This document shows positions 1 to 7,406 of a stretch of DNA of 64,000 nucleotides, piece after piece. Source of the stretch: Bowmanella denitrificans (GTDB taxonomy: Bacteria; Pseudomonadota; Gammaproteobacteria; Enterobacterales; Alteromonadaceae); assembly GCF_002887595.1 (NCBI RefSeq), contig NZ_PEBU01000002.1, positions 124,001 through 188,000 of the forward strand, written 5' to 3'. Position numbers and translations under genes: made by a program. The stretch's first letter is position 1. Each line of letters begins with the position of its first letter. The notes beneath the pieces are model-generated. The model was not told where the DNA came from, did no database searches, and was given only the letters and a program-made list of their open reading frames with translations.

Positions 1-513
1 TTAATTGATCAAACATTGGCGCTATCTAAATATAGTAGCGATAAAAAAGACAAGTCCTTTGCGTATCATGATCTAATAAAACTAACTAAAGACGAATGTA
101 AAAAAGTTTTTCAGCTGTATGAAAATATCAACTATGATTTAATTTTTAAAATTGAAGATGGAAAAGAAAGAGCTTTTTTTGATGATGTTGCAATAAGGCG
201 AGCTCTTTCTAATATCTTAGTCAATGCATGTAAATTTTCAAAATCATTTGTGTTGGTGGAAGTCTTCTACGATAAAGTGTTATCTGAATACATTATAGAT
301 GTTAGTGATGACGGAGTTGGTATTGCTGAAGACGATGTTGAAAGGGTGTTTTTGCCTTTTGAACAACTTGATAATAATAGGCAAGATGTTTCGAGTGGTC
401 ACGGTTGTGGTTTGACAATTGTCAGGTGCATTGCCCAATGGCATTCAGGAGAAGTGAAAGCGGGACCGTCAAAGATTGGAGGGGCTAAGATCTCATTTCG
501 TTGGCCGATATAA
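1..513 (+). CDS. Sensor histidine kinase, C-terminal part (5' truncated by window edge)
   Basis: The frame is open from base 1, so only the end of the gene is present (about 170 residues, stop at 511-513). What remains is a GHKL ATPase domain: an N box (NILVNACKFS), a G1 box (DDGVGIAEDD), an F box (FLPFEQLD) and a G2 box (GHGCGLTIV), followed by the usual short beta-strand ending in FRWPI. This is the ATP-binding catalytic domain of a two-component kinase. The phospho-acceptor His, sensor and any membrane segments lie upstream of the window, so input and partner regulator are unknown. The start of the fragment (LIDQTLALSKYS) looks like the last part of the dimerisation helix. The gene is AT-rich like its neighbours and is followed 50 bases on by a membrane protein and an S41 lipoprotein. 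Confidence 0.85.
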   Translation, partial: LIDQTLALSKYSSDKKDKSFAYHDLIKLTKDECKKVFQLYENINYDLIFKIEDGKERAFFDDVAIRRALSNILVNACKFSKSFVLVEVFYDKVLSEYIIDVSDDGVGIAEDDVERVFLPFEQLDNNRQDVSSGHGCGLTIVRCIAQWHSGEVKAGPSKIGGAKISFRWPI

Positions 514-563
514 GCTAGTTTTAATTGGCTAGTCTGTATGTATCTTAATTAGGAATTTTAAAT

Positions 564-1052
564 ATGACTTTGGAGCGTAAGTTAGCGAAGATATTCATGC
601 TGGATGATGATGGATGGGAAAGGCATGCTAACCCTTTAAGCGTTTGGACCCGTTATTCAGTTTTACCAATTTTTGCTTTTGCTGGATTTTTGAGGGAGTG
701 GAATGTCTGGATGTGTGGGGCGTTGATAGTTATTGCATTGGCTTGGACATTTTTTAATCCTATTTTATTTAGTAAACCAAAAAATTATTCTAGTTGGGCG
801 TCAAAGTCTGTACTAGGAGAACGGATATATATCAATAGAGATATCTATAAATTGCCAGAACATCACAACTCACCAATATTTATGGTGCTTAATGCCATTT
901 CAAGTGCTGGTGTAATGGCATGCTTTTGGGGCGTATATAAATTTGATGCGCCAATATGCATGTTAGGAATTTTGATAACATATCTTGCCAAAAGTTGGTT
1001 TTTAGACCGTATGGTTTGGTTGTTTAATGATGTTAATTCCGACAGAGGTTAA
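564..1052 (+). CDS. DUF6653 family membrane protein
   Basis: 162 residues. The N-terminal WERHANPLSVWTRY motif, the central NPILFSKP segment, the LGERIYINR motif and the PEHH motif match what I know of the DUF6653 family of small membrane proteins, whose function is undetermined. Three or four hydrophobic helices are visible (around residues 33-48, 50-66, 103-122 and 130-145). The gene lies 50 bases after the kinase fragment and 118 bases before the S41 lipoprotein, all on the plus strand, so co-transcription is possible but not shown. The start is the first ATG of the frame. Confidence 0.7.
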   Translation: MTLERKLAKIFMLDDDGWERHANPLSVWTRYSVLPIFAFAGFLREWNVWMCGALIVIALAWTFFNPILFSKPKNYSSWASKSVLGERIYINRDIYKLPEHHNSPIFMVLNAISSAGVMACFWGVYKFDAPICMLGILITYLAKSWFLDRMVWLFNDVNSDRG

Positions 1053-1128
1053 GATTTGTGAAGTCCCACACTGTCACAATTGGTCAAAATTCGTCACGAT
1101 AAATTGATACTACAATTTGACTTAGATA

Positions 1129-1165
1129 GATAAACTTCATACGAAGTGAATTGATGAGGTTTATC
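1129..1165 (+). promoter_or_regulatory. Inverted repeat in the leader of the S41 lipoprotein gene
   Basis: GATAAAC (1129-1135) and GTTTATC (1159-1165) are perfect complements, and CTTC/GAAG inside them extends the pairing. The 3' part of the structure overlaps the likely ribosome binding site GAGG (1156-1159) of the gene starting at 1171. In RNA this could partly mask the site. It could also be chance in AT-rich DNA. Confidence 0.25.
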
Positions 1166-1170
1166 GTATT

Positions 1171-2604
1171 ATGCAATCCATTCGGCAGAAAATTCTAGCA
1201 ATATTGCTACCATATATATTGTTAGGCTGTGGCGACAACCGGCTTGACGATAGCGATCAAGGATATTGGGTATCGGAATCGCATGGTTCAGCCTTACAAG
1301 TTATTTCTAATACTGTCTTTTCCTATGAGTTTACTGATGATTTCTGTTTGAAAACAGACGTCGAAGAGTTGACTAAAACTGAGTTTAACTTGCGATACAA
1401 GCAAGAAACTGATGGCCTGTTTGTTCCTACTTACCCAGGAATACCGGAAAATGAGGATGATTATGGAATACATTATGCCTCTGTGAATGTATTACCAGAA
1501 AGTTGCTTAAACGGTTTAATTGACTTGACGTCAGATGGCAATTCGCTAGATCCGGAAGAGAACCTAGAACTATTTTTACAAATATTTGAAGAATATTACT
1601 TTAGCTTTGAATCTGCAAACGTTGATTGGACAACAGTCGCCCAAGCAGCGAGAAGTAAAATATCATCAGTAAGTACTCGAGATGAAATATTTTCTGCTAT
1701 GAGTGAGGCCATTAGTTATTTGCAGAATGGACATGTGTACATTCTTGACGGTGACAAACTTGCCAGATATCGTCGTGCAGACAAACCAGTCTTGATAGAC
1801 CGTTTGACATCGGAGTTTCTTCAGCAGCACAGTCTGAGCCCGCCTCTTACAAAAGAAGATAATCAAAAGCTAAATGAGTATATTGAAGATAATGAAAGCT
1901 TAATCCAAAAATCTATTATTGGATATTTGAACTACTCACAACTGTCTTATGCCGCCAATAATAATATTATCTGGGGAAAGCATAATAATATAGGGTACCT
2001 GCATGTTGCTAGCTTTAATGATTTCACAACAGGCAGCGATGGTCATGCTGAAACATTTAGAATTATGCATGAGAGCATGTCTAAGGTATTAGAAGACTTT
2101 TCTGACACCGATGGAATAGTCATTGACCTCAGATTTAATGGTGGTGGTTATGCCTACTTAGCAAAAGCTTTAGTTGAGTATTTTGTCGAAAAAGATACAA
2201 CGGGATATATAAAGAGTGCTAAGTTTGCAGAAGGTTTTACACCCGAAGTAAATATTGAACTAAGTCCAAAGGTTTCAAATTTTGTGAGGCCCGTAGCAGT
2301 GTTAACAAGTAATTCTACTTCGTCTGCCGCTGAGTTGGCGGTTTTAATGCTAAGTTCACTAGAGCATGTCACATTAATCGGTGAGCGAACTCAGGGAATG
2401 CTTTCAGGTAGTCTTCCTAAATCTTTGGCGAATGGATTCAAAGTTGGAATATCTAATATGAAGCAGCTATCTAGTGAGAGGCAGCTGTTTGAGCAAGAGG
2501 GAATTCCAGTTGACATAGAAGTATCATTCGCTTCAATGGAGGATAGGAAGCTTGGTAGGGATAGTGGTCTGGATGCTGCGTTTTCTTTTCTTGAGAATAA
2601 TTAA
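1171..2604 (+). CDS. S41 family peptidase, predicted lipoprotein
   Basis: 477 residues. A signal peptide ends in a lipobox (LLGC, Cys20), so the protein is probably a lipoprotein in the periplasm or outer membrane. Residues about 29-120 form a poorly known N-terminal domain opening with a GYW motif, shared with the two other S41 proteins of this window (7407-8870 and 47059-49614). A helical segment follows (about 130-195) with a conserved His188 (LQNGHVYI). The S41 core (about 270-450) contains GIVIDLRFNGGG and the nucleophile motif STSSAAE, in which Ser385 is the probable nucleophile. The Lys used by C-terminal processing proteases is not present at the expected place (GERTQGM), so a Ser/His-type mechanism as in tricorn-core or NSR-type S41 enzymes is inferred. 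Substrate unknown. Confidence 0.8.
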   Translation: MQSIRQKILAILLPYILLGCGDNRLDDSDQGYWVSESHGSALQVISNTVFSYEFTDDFCLKTDVEELTKTEFNLRYKQETDGLFVPTYPGIPENEDDYGIHYASVNVLPESCLNGLIDLTSDGNSLDPEENLELFLQIFEEYYFSFESANVDWTTVAQAARSKISSVSTRDEIFSAMSEAISYLQNGHVYILDGDKLARYRRADKPVLIDRLTSEFLQQHSLSPPLTKEDNQKLNEYIEDNESLIQKSIIGYLNYSQLSYAANNNIIWGKHNNIGYLHVASFNDFTTGSDGHAETFRIMHESMSKVLEDFSDTDGIVIDLRFNGGGYAYLAKALVEYFVEKDTTGYIKSAKFAEGFTPEVNIELSPKVSNFVRPVAVLTSNSTSSAAELAVLMLSSLEHVTLIGERTQGMLSGSLPKSLANGFKVGISNMKQLSSERQLFEQEGIPVDIEVSFASMEDRKLGRDSGLDAAFSFLENN

Positions 2605-2698
2605 AGTATGATTCTTAGCCTAAATAAAAAAGGCGGCGGTGTTATCTACATTGAAAAACTACTATTAATTTATTTTCTAATATGTTTTTGGGTGGGTT

Positions 2699-3277
2699 AT
2701 GACGCATAGATTTAAATGTCGTTGTGGATGTTTTCAAGCTATTGTTCTAGGCGGATACACTAGTAGAGGTATTATTTGTTGTTGTTCTGATTGTCGTGCG
2801 TTTGCCAAATATTGCGATGAGTCTATTCTGATTGATGGTGGTGGAATACATTTAATTGAAATTCCTCAAAATCGATTTAATATCTTAAAGGGAAAGAATA
2901 GGGTAAGAGCTTTGAGATTTAGTGATGGTGGGCTTATTAGATGGTTTTGTGACTGCTGTTATACCCCTATTGGTAATACTCGAGATAACTCGATTTTTTC
3001 AATGTTAAGTCTCATTAATTTCTTCCCTGAAACGGGATTTATTGAAAAAGATTTTAGATTCTTTACTTCAATAATAGGAAGAAAATCGGTTAACCAAGAA
3101 ATGAAACTACGTGAACAAGATAGTTTTGTAAACTGGTTAGGTAAAATGGCTAGGATGCTGGTTTATGTGATAAGTGGAAAAGACAGAGTATCGCCATTTT
3201 TTTATGCTGACGGCAAGCCAATTTCAGAACCATTGATCGTGAGTTCAGAACTTTTATATTTGTTAAAAAATACGTAG
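2699..3277 (+). CDS. DUF6151 family protein, cysteine-rich GFA/Mss4-like
   Basis: 192 residues, cytoplasmic, no signal. Cysteines are arranged as CRCGC near residues 7-11, CCCSDC near 29-34 and CDCC followed by TPIGN near 90-98. This layout resembles the beta-tent zinc-binding fold of the GFA (glutathione-dependent formaldehyde-activating)/Mss4 group and fits the DUF6151 family. Zinc binding is inferred from the Cys pattern; no reaction is established for the family. The ATG at 2699 follows a GGTGGGTT stretch as a weak ribosome binding site. It shares the low GC of the surrounding block. Confidence 0.65.
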   Translation: MTHRFKCRCGCFQAIVLGGYTSRGIICCCSDCRAFAKYCDESILIDGGGIHLIEIPQNRFNILKGKNRVRALRFSDGGLIRWFCDCCYTPIGNTRDNSIFSMLSLINFFPETGFIEKDFRFFTSIIGRKSVNQEMKLREQDSFVNWLGKMARMLVYVISGKDRVSPFFYADGKPISEPLIVSSELLYLLKNT

Positions 3278-3354
3278 CTGAATATTGATGGACATATATT
3301 TTAGTTAAGGATTTAGCTGCATTGAGTGGATCTATAATATGAAAGGAGAGTGAG

Positions 3355-3789
3355 ATGGAATTAGATGGTGTTAAGTTTGTTACTAGCCAGCCGCATTCGG
3401 ATGTAGATAACTTATTAGAAGCTACTGATAACAATAAGTCTTTTTCGAAATTAATGCAAAAATATACAGGTGAAGAGTTTTCAGAACCGAATTCTAACAG
3501 TATAGACTTTACAAACTCTACTCGGCTTGAATTGTTTAACTGGATGAATGGGAAAATAAAAAGTGGAGAGATGACATTGGATCAAAGTTTTCCTTTTATG
3601 GCAATGACACTTAAAATGCCCGCTTCAAACAAGAATTCGGTAGCCATGTTATCCGACGGTCAAAAAGTAAATTTTATAGACAAGGCTGAAAATGGTCTTA
3701 AAGCTGCTGAACTTCGCTGTGATGGAGTATCGTTTGAGATGCTTAGTTCGGCATTGAAGTTAATGAACGCAGCAAATTCTAGTTGTTGA
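3355..3789 (+). CDS. Hypothetical protein (144 aa), family unknown
   Basis: I do not recognise this protein with certainty. It has no signal peptide or membrane segment. The first 50 residues are acidic and polar and look disordered; residues about 55-90 contain NSTRLELFNWMNGKIKSGEM followed by a TLDQSFPFMAM stretch, which look like a small conserved helical module; the C-terminus ends NAANSSC. A strong ribosome binding site (GAAAGGAGAGTG) directly precedes the ATG, which supports it being a real gene. It sits just upstream of the secreted beta-helix protein. A second small unknown protein (6824-7276) has a comparable helical composition. Confidence 0.6.
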   Translation: MELDGVKFVTSQPHSDVDNLLEATDNNKSFSKLMQKYTGEEFSEPNSNSIDFTNSTRLELFNWMNGKIKSGEMTLDQSFPFMAMTLKMPASNKNSVAMLSDGQKVNFIDKAENGLKAAELRCDGVSFEMLSSALKLMNAANSSC

Positions 3790-3864
3790 TAAATTGATAT
3801 TTTTATTGAGTTGATTTTTAAAAATTATGTCTGTTTGACTACTTAGTAATTTAGGGAATGAATA

Positions 3865-6198
3865 ATGAAGTTTAAATTCACCTTGCTACTGATTGCTTAT
3901 CTTCTTCTAGCTGTATTCAAGACGGCAATTGCTGCTACTTGTGATAGTTATCCTGAAGAAGATATGCGTTACAATAACAATAATCCTCAAATTGCATTAT
4001 TGGGCGAAAAGTTAGTTGTCTTGCAATACGGTAAAGTCTTCGATGATCCAGGGGCTATTGCTCGAGATTTGGAAGACGGAGAATTAACGGATGATATTAT
4101 CACTTCAGCTAGTATTGATAGCCTAGTCGCTGGGCGTTACGAGATTGTGTACTCTGCAACTGACAGCGCTGGAGCAACCAGCAGCATTACTCGTATTGTA
4201 GAAGTCCTAGAGAACCAAGCTCCAGTGGTCATACTGAATGGTGCGAACACTATACAATTGTATGTTGGCGATACATTTGTTGACCAGGGCGCTACGGCCT
4301 TTGATTCCGAAGACGGCAATTTGTCAGAGTATATACATGTCTTTTCTAACGTAGATACATCCAGAGCGGGTAACTACGAGATCCACTATTCTGTTACGGA
4401 TATGCAGGGTCTTACTACAAATTCAATACGAAATGTTAATGTTGTTGAGGTTCGTAGTGATAATTTTAGCGTAGCATGGGAAGATACCTATACGCTACCG
4501 GAGCAGGATGAAAATGGCTGGTCAGTACTGCGCCCCTCCGAAGATTCACACGTCATATATGTTTCCAGCACTGACGGCAATGATGATACTGCAATAGTTT
4601 ATGATCTGACAAAAAGTGAGCATGCCGCTGTAATTGGTGACAACCCATATGCCCCGATAGGGGAAGTGAAGCCATATGCGTCTATTAAATCTGCATTAGC
4701 TAAAATGCGTAAAGGCTATCCCGATTATGTACTCCTCAAGCGAGGTGACAGCTGGGAGAACCCCAGCGTAAAACTAGAAGTGTATGGGCGTTCGGCATCT
4801 GAGAGAGCTGTGCTGGCTAGCTATGGTGACAGTCCAACTCGTCCATTAATTCTGAATTCAGGGGTGTTTCTAAATAAGAGCGGTTATTTAGCGGTTGTTG
4901 GTCTTCATTTTTATGCGTCAAAGCGAGACCCTTATTCACCAGATTTTATTGGCTTCGATCAAGTAAATAATGATAAGGGAATAGATGCAACTCTCTATAA
5001 TGATTATGGTGGGCTTCTGATTGAAGACTGTTGGTTTGAGTGGTTCGGTAATAATAGCATTCAGTCCCATAGTTTTGATGAAGATGGTAGAAAGAAGCTC
5101 ATACCGGATGTGATTGTAAGGAGAAATATTATTAATAATAATTATTCCACAATTGCCCATTCTCAAGGCCTTTATTCGGCCGAAGTATCAATGCTATTGG
5201 AAGAGAATATTTTTGATCATAATGGCTGGTTTAAACAAGGTAATGATTCCAAAAAGGAACAAGGAAAGGCCACCATGTTTAATCACAATACCTACTTTAC
5301 TGAAACAAAAAATACCATATTTAGAAATAATATATTTCTAAGAGCATCTAGTATTGGTAATAAATTTACATCTAACTCGACTGATGGCGAGGGTGCAAAC
5401 ACAATAAAAGCTTGGAATATTTTGCTGGATAATAATTTGTATATCGAAGGAGAAGTTGGTATTAGCCTTGGGGGCAATAAAGATCAGAATGATGGTGCCC
5501 GCTGGAGGGATATTTATGTAATTAATAATGTCATGATGCATCTTGGTCGGACCAAACCAACTGGTAGAGAATTGGGTTGGGGACTTGGTGTATCTGACTG
5601 GCAAAGTGGCTTGGTTAGAGGAAATGTTTTCAAAAGCTGGGGTTCACCAGAAAATAAGAATAACTATGCTATTCAATCGATAGGGCATACAGTAAATGTC
5701 CAGTACAGCGAAAATATTATTTATGATGTGTTAAGTACAAACTCATTAGTACAATTTAAGGATTACGATATTCAGCACGGAATTGATTTTTATCATAATG
5801 AGATTCAATCTAGTGTCGATGCAAATATTTTTCGCAGTGGGCGACTGTTAGATTTCAGTCTTTCACAAAAAGAGGGATTCTCTGATAACTATTTTTATTC
5901 GAAAAGCAATCAGGATGCTTGGTTTTCTGGACAAGGAAGGCATTTTCTCAATATAGATGAATACAGAAATTATTCTGGGGATACAACTTCGCTGTTAGAA
6001 AAAAGAAGCTATATTGATCCAGAGCGATCAATTGGTACTTATCTGGATTTGCTTGGCTACGATAGGGACTTAGATAGTTTTATTAATAAACTGAAGCAAC
6101 AATCAAAATTTAGTTGGGATGTATCACTAACCGCAAGAGCTATTAATAGTTACATACGGACAGGATTCTGCATTTCAAACAGCACGAATTGCCGTTAA
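3865..6198 (+). CDS. Secreted protein with two DUF5011 (Ig-like) domains and a parallel beta-helix
   Basis: 777 residues. The signal peptide spans residues 1-24 (ends TAIAA). Two tandem DUF5011/HYR-like beta-sandwich domains follow at about 45-115 and 120-195; each has the signature of a DPGA or DQGA motif, then DLEDG/DSEDG, then AGRYEIVYS/AGNYEIHYS and DSAG/DMQG. From about residue 230 the protein has ten or more turns rich in Asn and Ile/Val (for example IIRRNIINNN-like, LLEENIFDHN, IFRNNIFL), typical of right-handed parallel beta-helix repeats seen in polysaccharide lyases and surface proteins. The last 60 residues are helical. A role in binding or degrading extracellular polysaccharide is inference; no lyase catalytic motif could be assigned. 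No sorting tail (PEP-CTERM or GlyGly-CTERM) is seen. Confidence 0.75.
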   Translation: MKFKFTLLLIAYLLLAVFKTAIAATCDSYPEEDMRYNNNNPQIALLGEKLVVLQYGKVFDDPGAIARDLEDGELTDDIITSASIDSLVAGRYEIVYSATDSAGATSSITRIVEVLENQAPVVILNGANTIQLYVGDTFVDQGATAFDSEDGNLSEYIHVFSNVDTSRAGNYEIHYSVTDMQGLTTNSIRNVNVVEVRSDNFSVAWEDTYTLPEQDENGWSVLRPSEDSHVIYVSSTDGNDDTAIVYDLTKSEHAAVIGDNPYAPIGEVKPYASIKSALAKMRKGYPDYVLLKRGDSWENPSVKLEVYGRSASERAVLASYGDSPTRPLILNSGVFLNKSGYLAVVGLHFYASKRDPYSPDFIGFDQVNNDKGIDATLYNDYGGLLIEDCWFEWFGNNSIQSHSFDEDGRKKLIPDVIVRRNIINNNYSTIAHSQGLYSAEVSMLLEENIFDHNGWFKQGNDSKKEQGKATMFNHNTYFTETKNTIFRNNIFLRASSIGNKFTSNSTDGEGANTIKAWNILLDNNLYIEGEVGISLGGNKDQNDGARWRDIYVINNVMMHLGRTKPTGRELGWGLGVSDWQSGLVRGNVFKSWGSPENKNNYAIQSIGHTVNVQYSENIIYDVLSTNSLVQFKDYDIQHGIDFYHNEIQSSVDANIFRSGRLLDFSLSQKEGFSDNYFYSKSNQDAWFSGQGRHFLNIDEYRNYSGDTTSLLEKRSYIDPERSIGTYLDLLGYDRDLDSFINKLKQQSKFSWDVSLTARAINSYIRTGFCISNSTNCR

Positions 6199-6297
6199 CT
6201 CTTGGTCCAATTGGAAATGTCGGTTTACCGGCATTTCTAACTTGTCTATAAGTAGTATTTTGATTGTAATTAATATGATTAATCCATTTTTTGAATA

Positions 6298-6723
6298 ATG
6301 TGTATGTATAGTTTTGAAGTAGCAAGCAAAAAACACAATAGTTCTGTTCAGAGGTTACTGCTCCAACTTGGCTATAGTAGTGTTGAAGAAGATATTATTA
6401 AATTCCTTGAACTTCAGAACAGTAACTCTGAGGTTTTAGTGATAATTTTTGATTCACAGGTGGTGGGGTTAATATCCCTTGTCTACTATGATTATTTTCC
6501 TCTACAAAGAAAAATTTGTCGTATCACTTCGGTAGTTATTGAAGAATCATTCAGGGGGAAAGGTATAGGGCGGAAAGTAATGGATTTAGCATGCGAACGC
6601 GCCAGAGATAATGATTGCCATAAGTTGGAAGTTACGACAAGTTTGGCGAGAAAGAAGACTCATAAGTTTTATGAATCTTTCGGTTTCAAGAAATCGTCAT
6701 TTAGATATGCTATTGACCTATAG
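6298..6723 (+). CDS. GNAT family N-acetyltransferase
   Basis: 141 residues, one complete GNAT fold. The acetyl-CoA binding motif A is RGKGIGRKVM (about residues 84-93), preceded by the ICRITSVVIEE strand and followed by the C-terminal FYESFGFKKSS motif B. Members transfer an acetyl group from acetyl-CoA to an amine; the substrate cannot be read from the sequence. The gene starts 100 bases after the beta-helix gene, in the same direction. A second ATG two codons downstream (6304) is also possible. AT-rich like the neighbours. Confidence 0.8.
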   Translation: MCMYSFEVASKKHNSSVQRLLLQLGYSSVEEDIIKFLELQNSNSEVLVIIFDSQVVGLISLVYYDYFPLQRKICRITSVVIEESFRGKGIGRKVMDLACERARDNDCHKLEVTTSLARKKTHKFYESFGFKKSSFRYAIDL

Positions 6724-6823
6724 AGTTTTTTTAAATTTGGTGAAAATATAGATAATAGAACTTGTTAGATTAATATTGAGGCTGGGTATTATTATGATAA
6801 ACATTATTGATGGAGTTGATAGA

Positions 6824-7276
6824 ATGTTACCGATGAAGGATAGTGTTAAAGATAACTATTCTACTGAGAGGCATTTAGAGATTACTTTATCGAAAGAATC
6901 CTCATCAGATTCGGTACAATTGGAGCAGTCCACATCACTTCGAGAGCTGGCGAGAGACTATGATGTCAGAAGTATGTCCCCACAAGAGATGTCTATTATG
7001 AGTCAGAAGCTATTTAATAGTGATCACATTTCGTTCAGAGAGCACGCTTTATTATCATTTCAACCTGAGCTTGGGGTAGGCTTTAGAGGGAATAGAAATC
7101 TAGCGACTGAGAAGAAAGACTTTATCTTACATTGGGAGAATCAGTTAGAACTTCATGAGAAGAATGGGGAAAAAGCTTTTGCAGAGAATGACAAAAAAAT
7201 TTTAAACATTCTAAATAATCTTCAAGCTATTCATGACCAAAATGAAATGGCTCAGACCAAATCTGACGGTTACTAA
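6824..7276 (+). CDS. Hypothetical protein (about 150 aa), family unknown
   Basis: I do not recognise this family with confidence. The protein is soluble and charged. Residues in the middle read LRELARDYDVRSMSPQEM and then LFNSDHISFREHALLSFQPEL, which look like a conserved helix-turn-helix pair; the C-terminal third (KKDFILHWENQLELHEKNGE onward) is helical and probably coiled coil. I chose the ATG at 6824 because GGAG lies eight bases upstream; in-frame alternatives are ATG 6794 and TTG 6776. It is the last plus-strand gene of the AT-rich block and converges with the S41 gene at 7407-8870. Confidence 0.55.
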   Translation: MLPMKDSVKDNYSTERHLEITLSKESSSDSVQLEQSTSLRELARDYDVRSMSPQEMSIMSQKLFNSDHISFREHALLSFQPELGVGFRGNRNLATEKKDFILHWENQLELHEKNGEKAFAENDKKILNILNNLQAIHDQNEMAQTKSDGY

Positions 7277-7406
7277 TTTTGTTGTGTCAGCGCCAGATTA
7301 GGTCTAAGTAATTAATTGAATCAATATTTTGTATAGAGATTATGCGATATTGCTAAAACATAGACTCTCGACACTATATCGCATTTTCTACTATTTTGTA
7401 GGCTTT

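Noticed and set aside
1056-1079. TTGTGA...TCACAA as a CRP site before the first S41 gene
   Set aside because: The half sites are 12 bases apart instead of 6, so CRP could not bind as usual.
1129-1165. Resemblance of ATAAACTTCATACGAAG to a lox-type recombination site
   Set aside because: Only the inner bases look alike; the arm length, spacer and symmetry do not fit, and no recombinase gene is near. Kept only as a weak leader hairpin.
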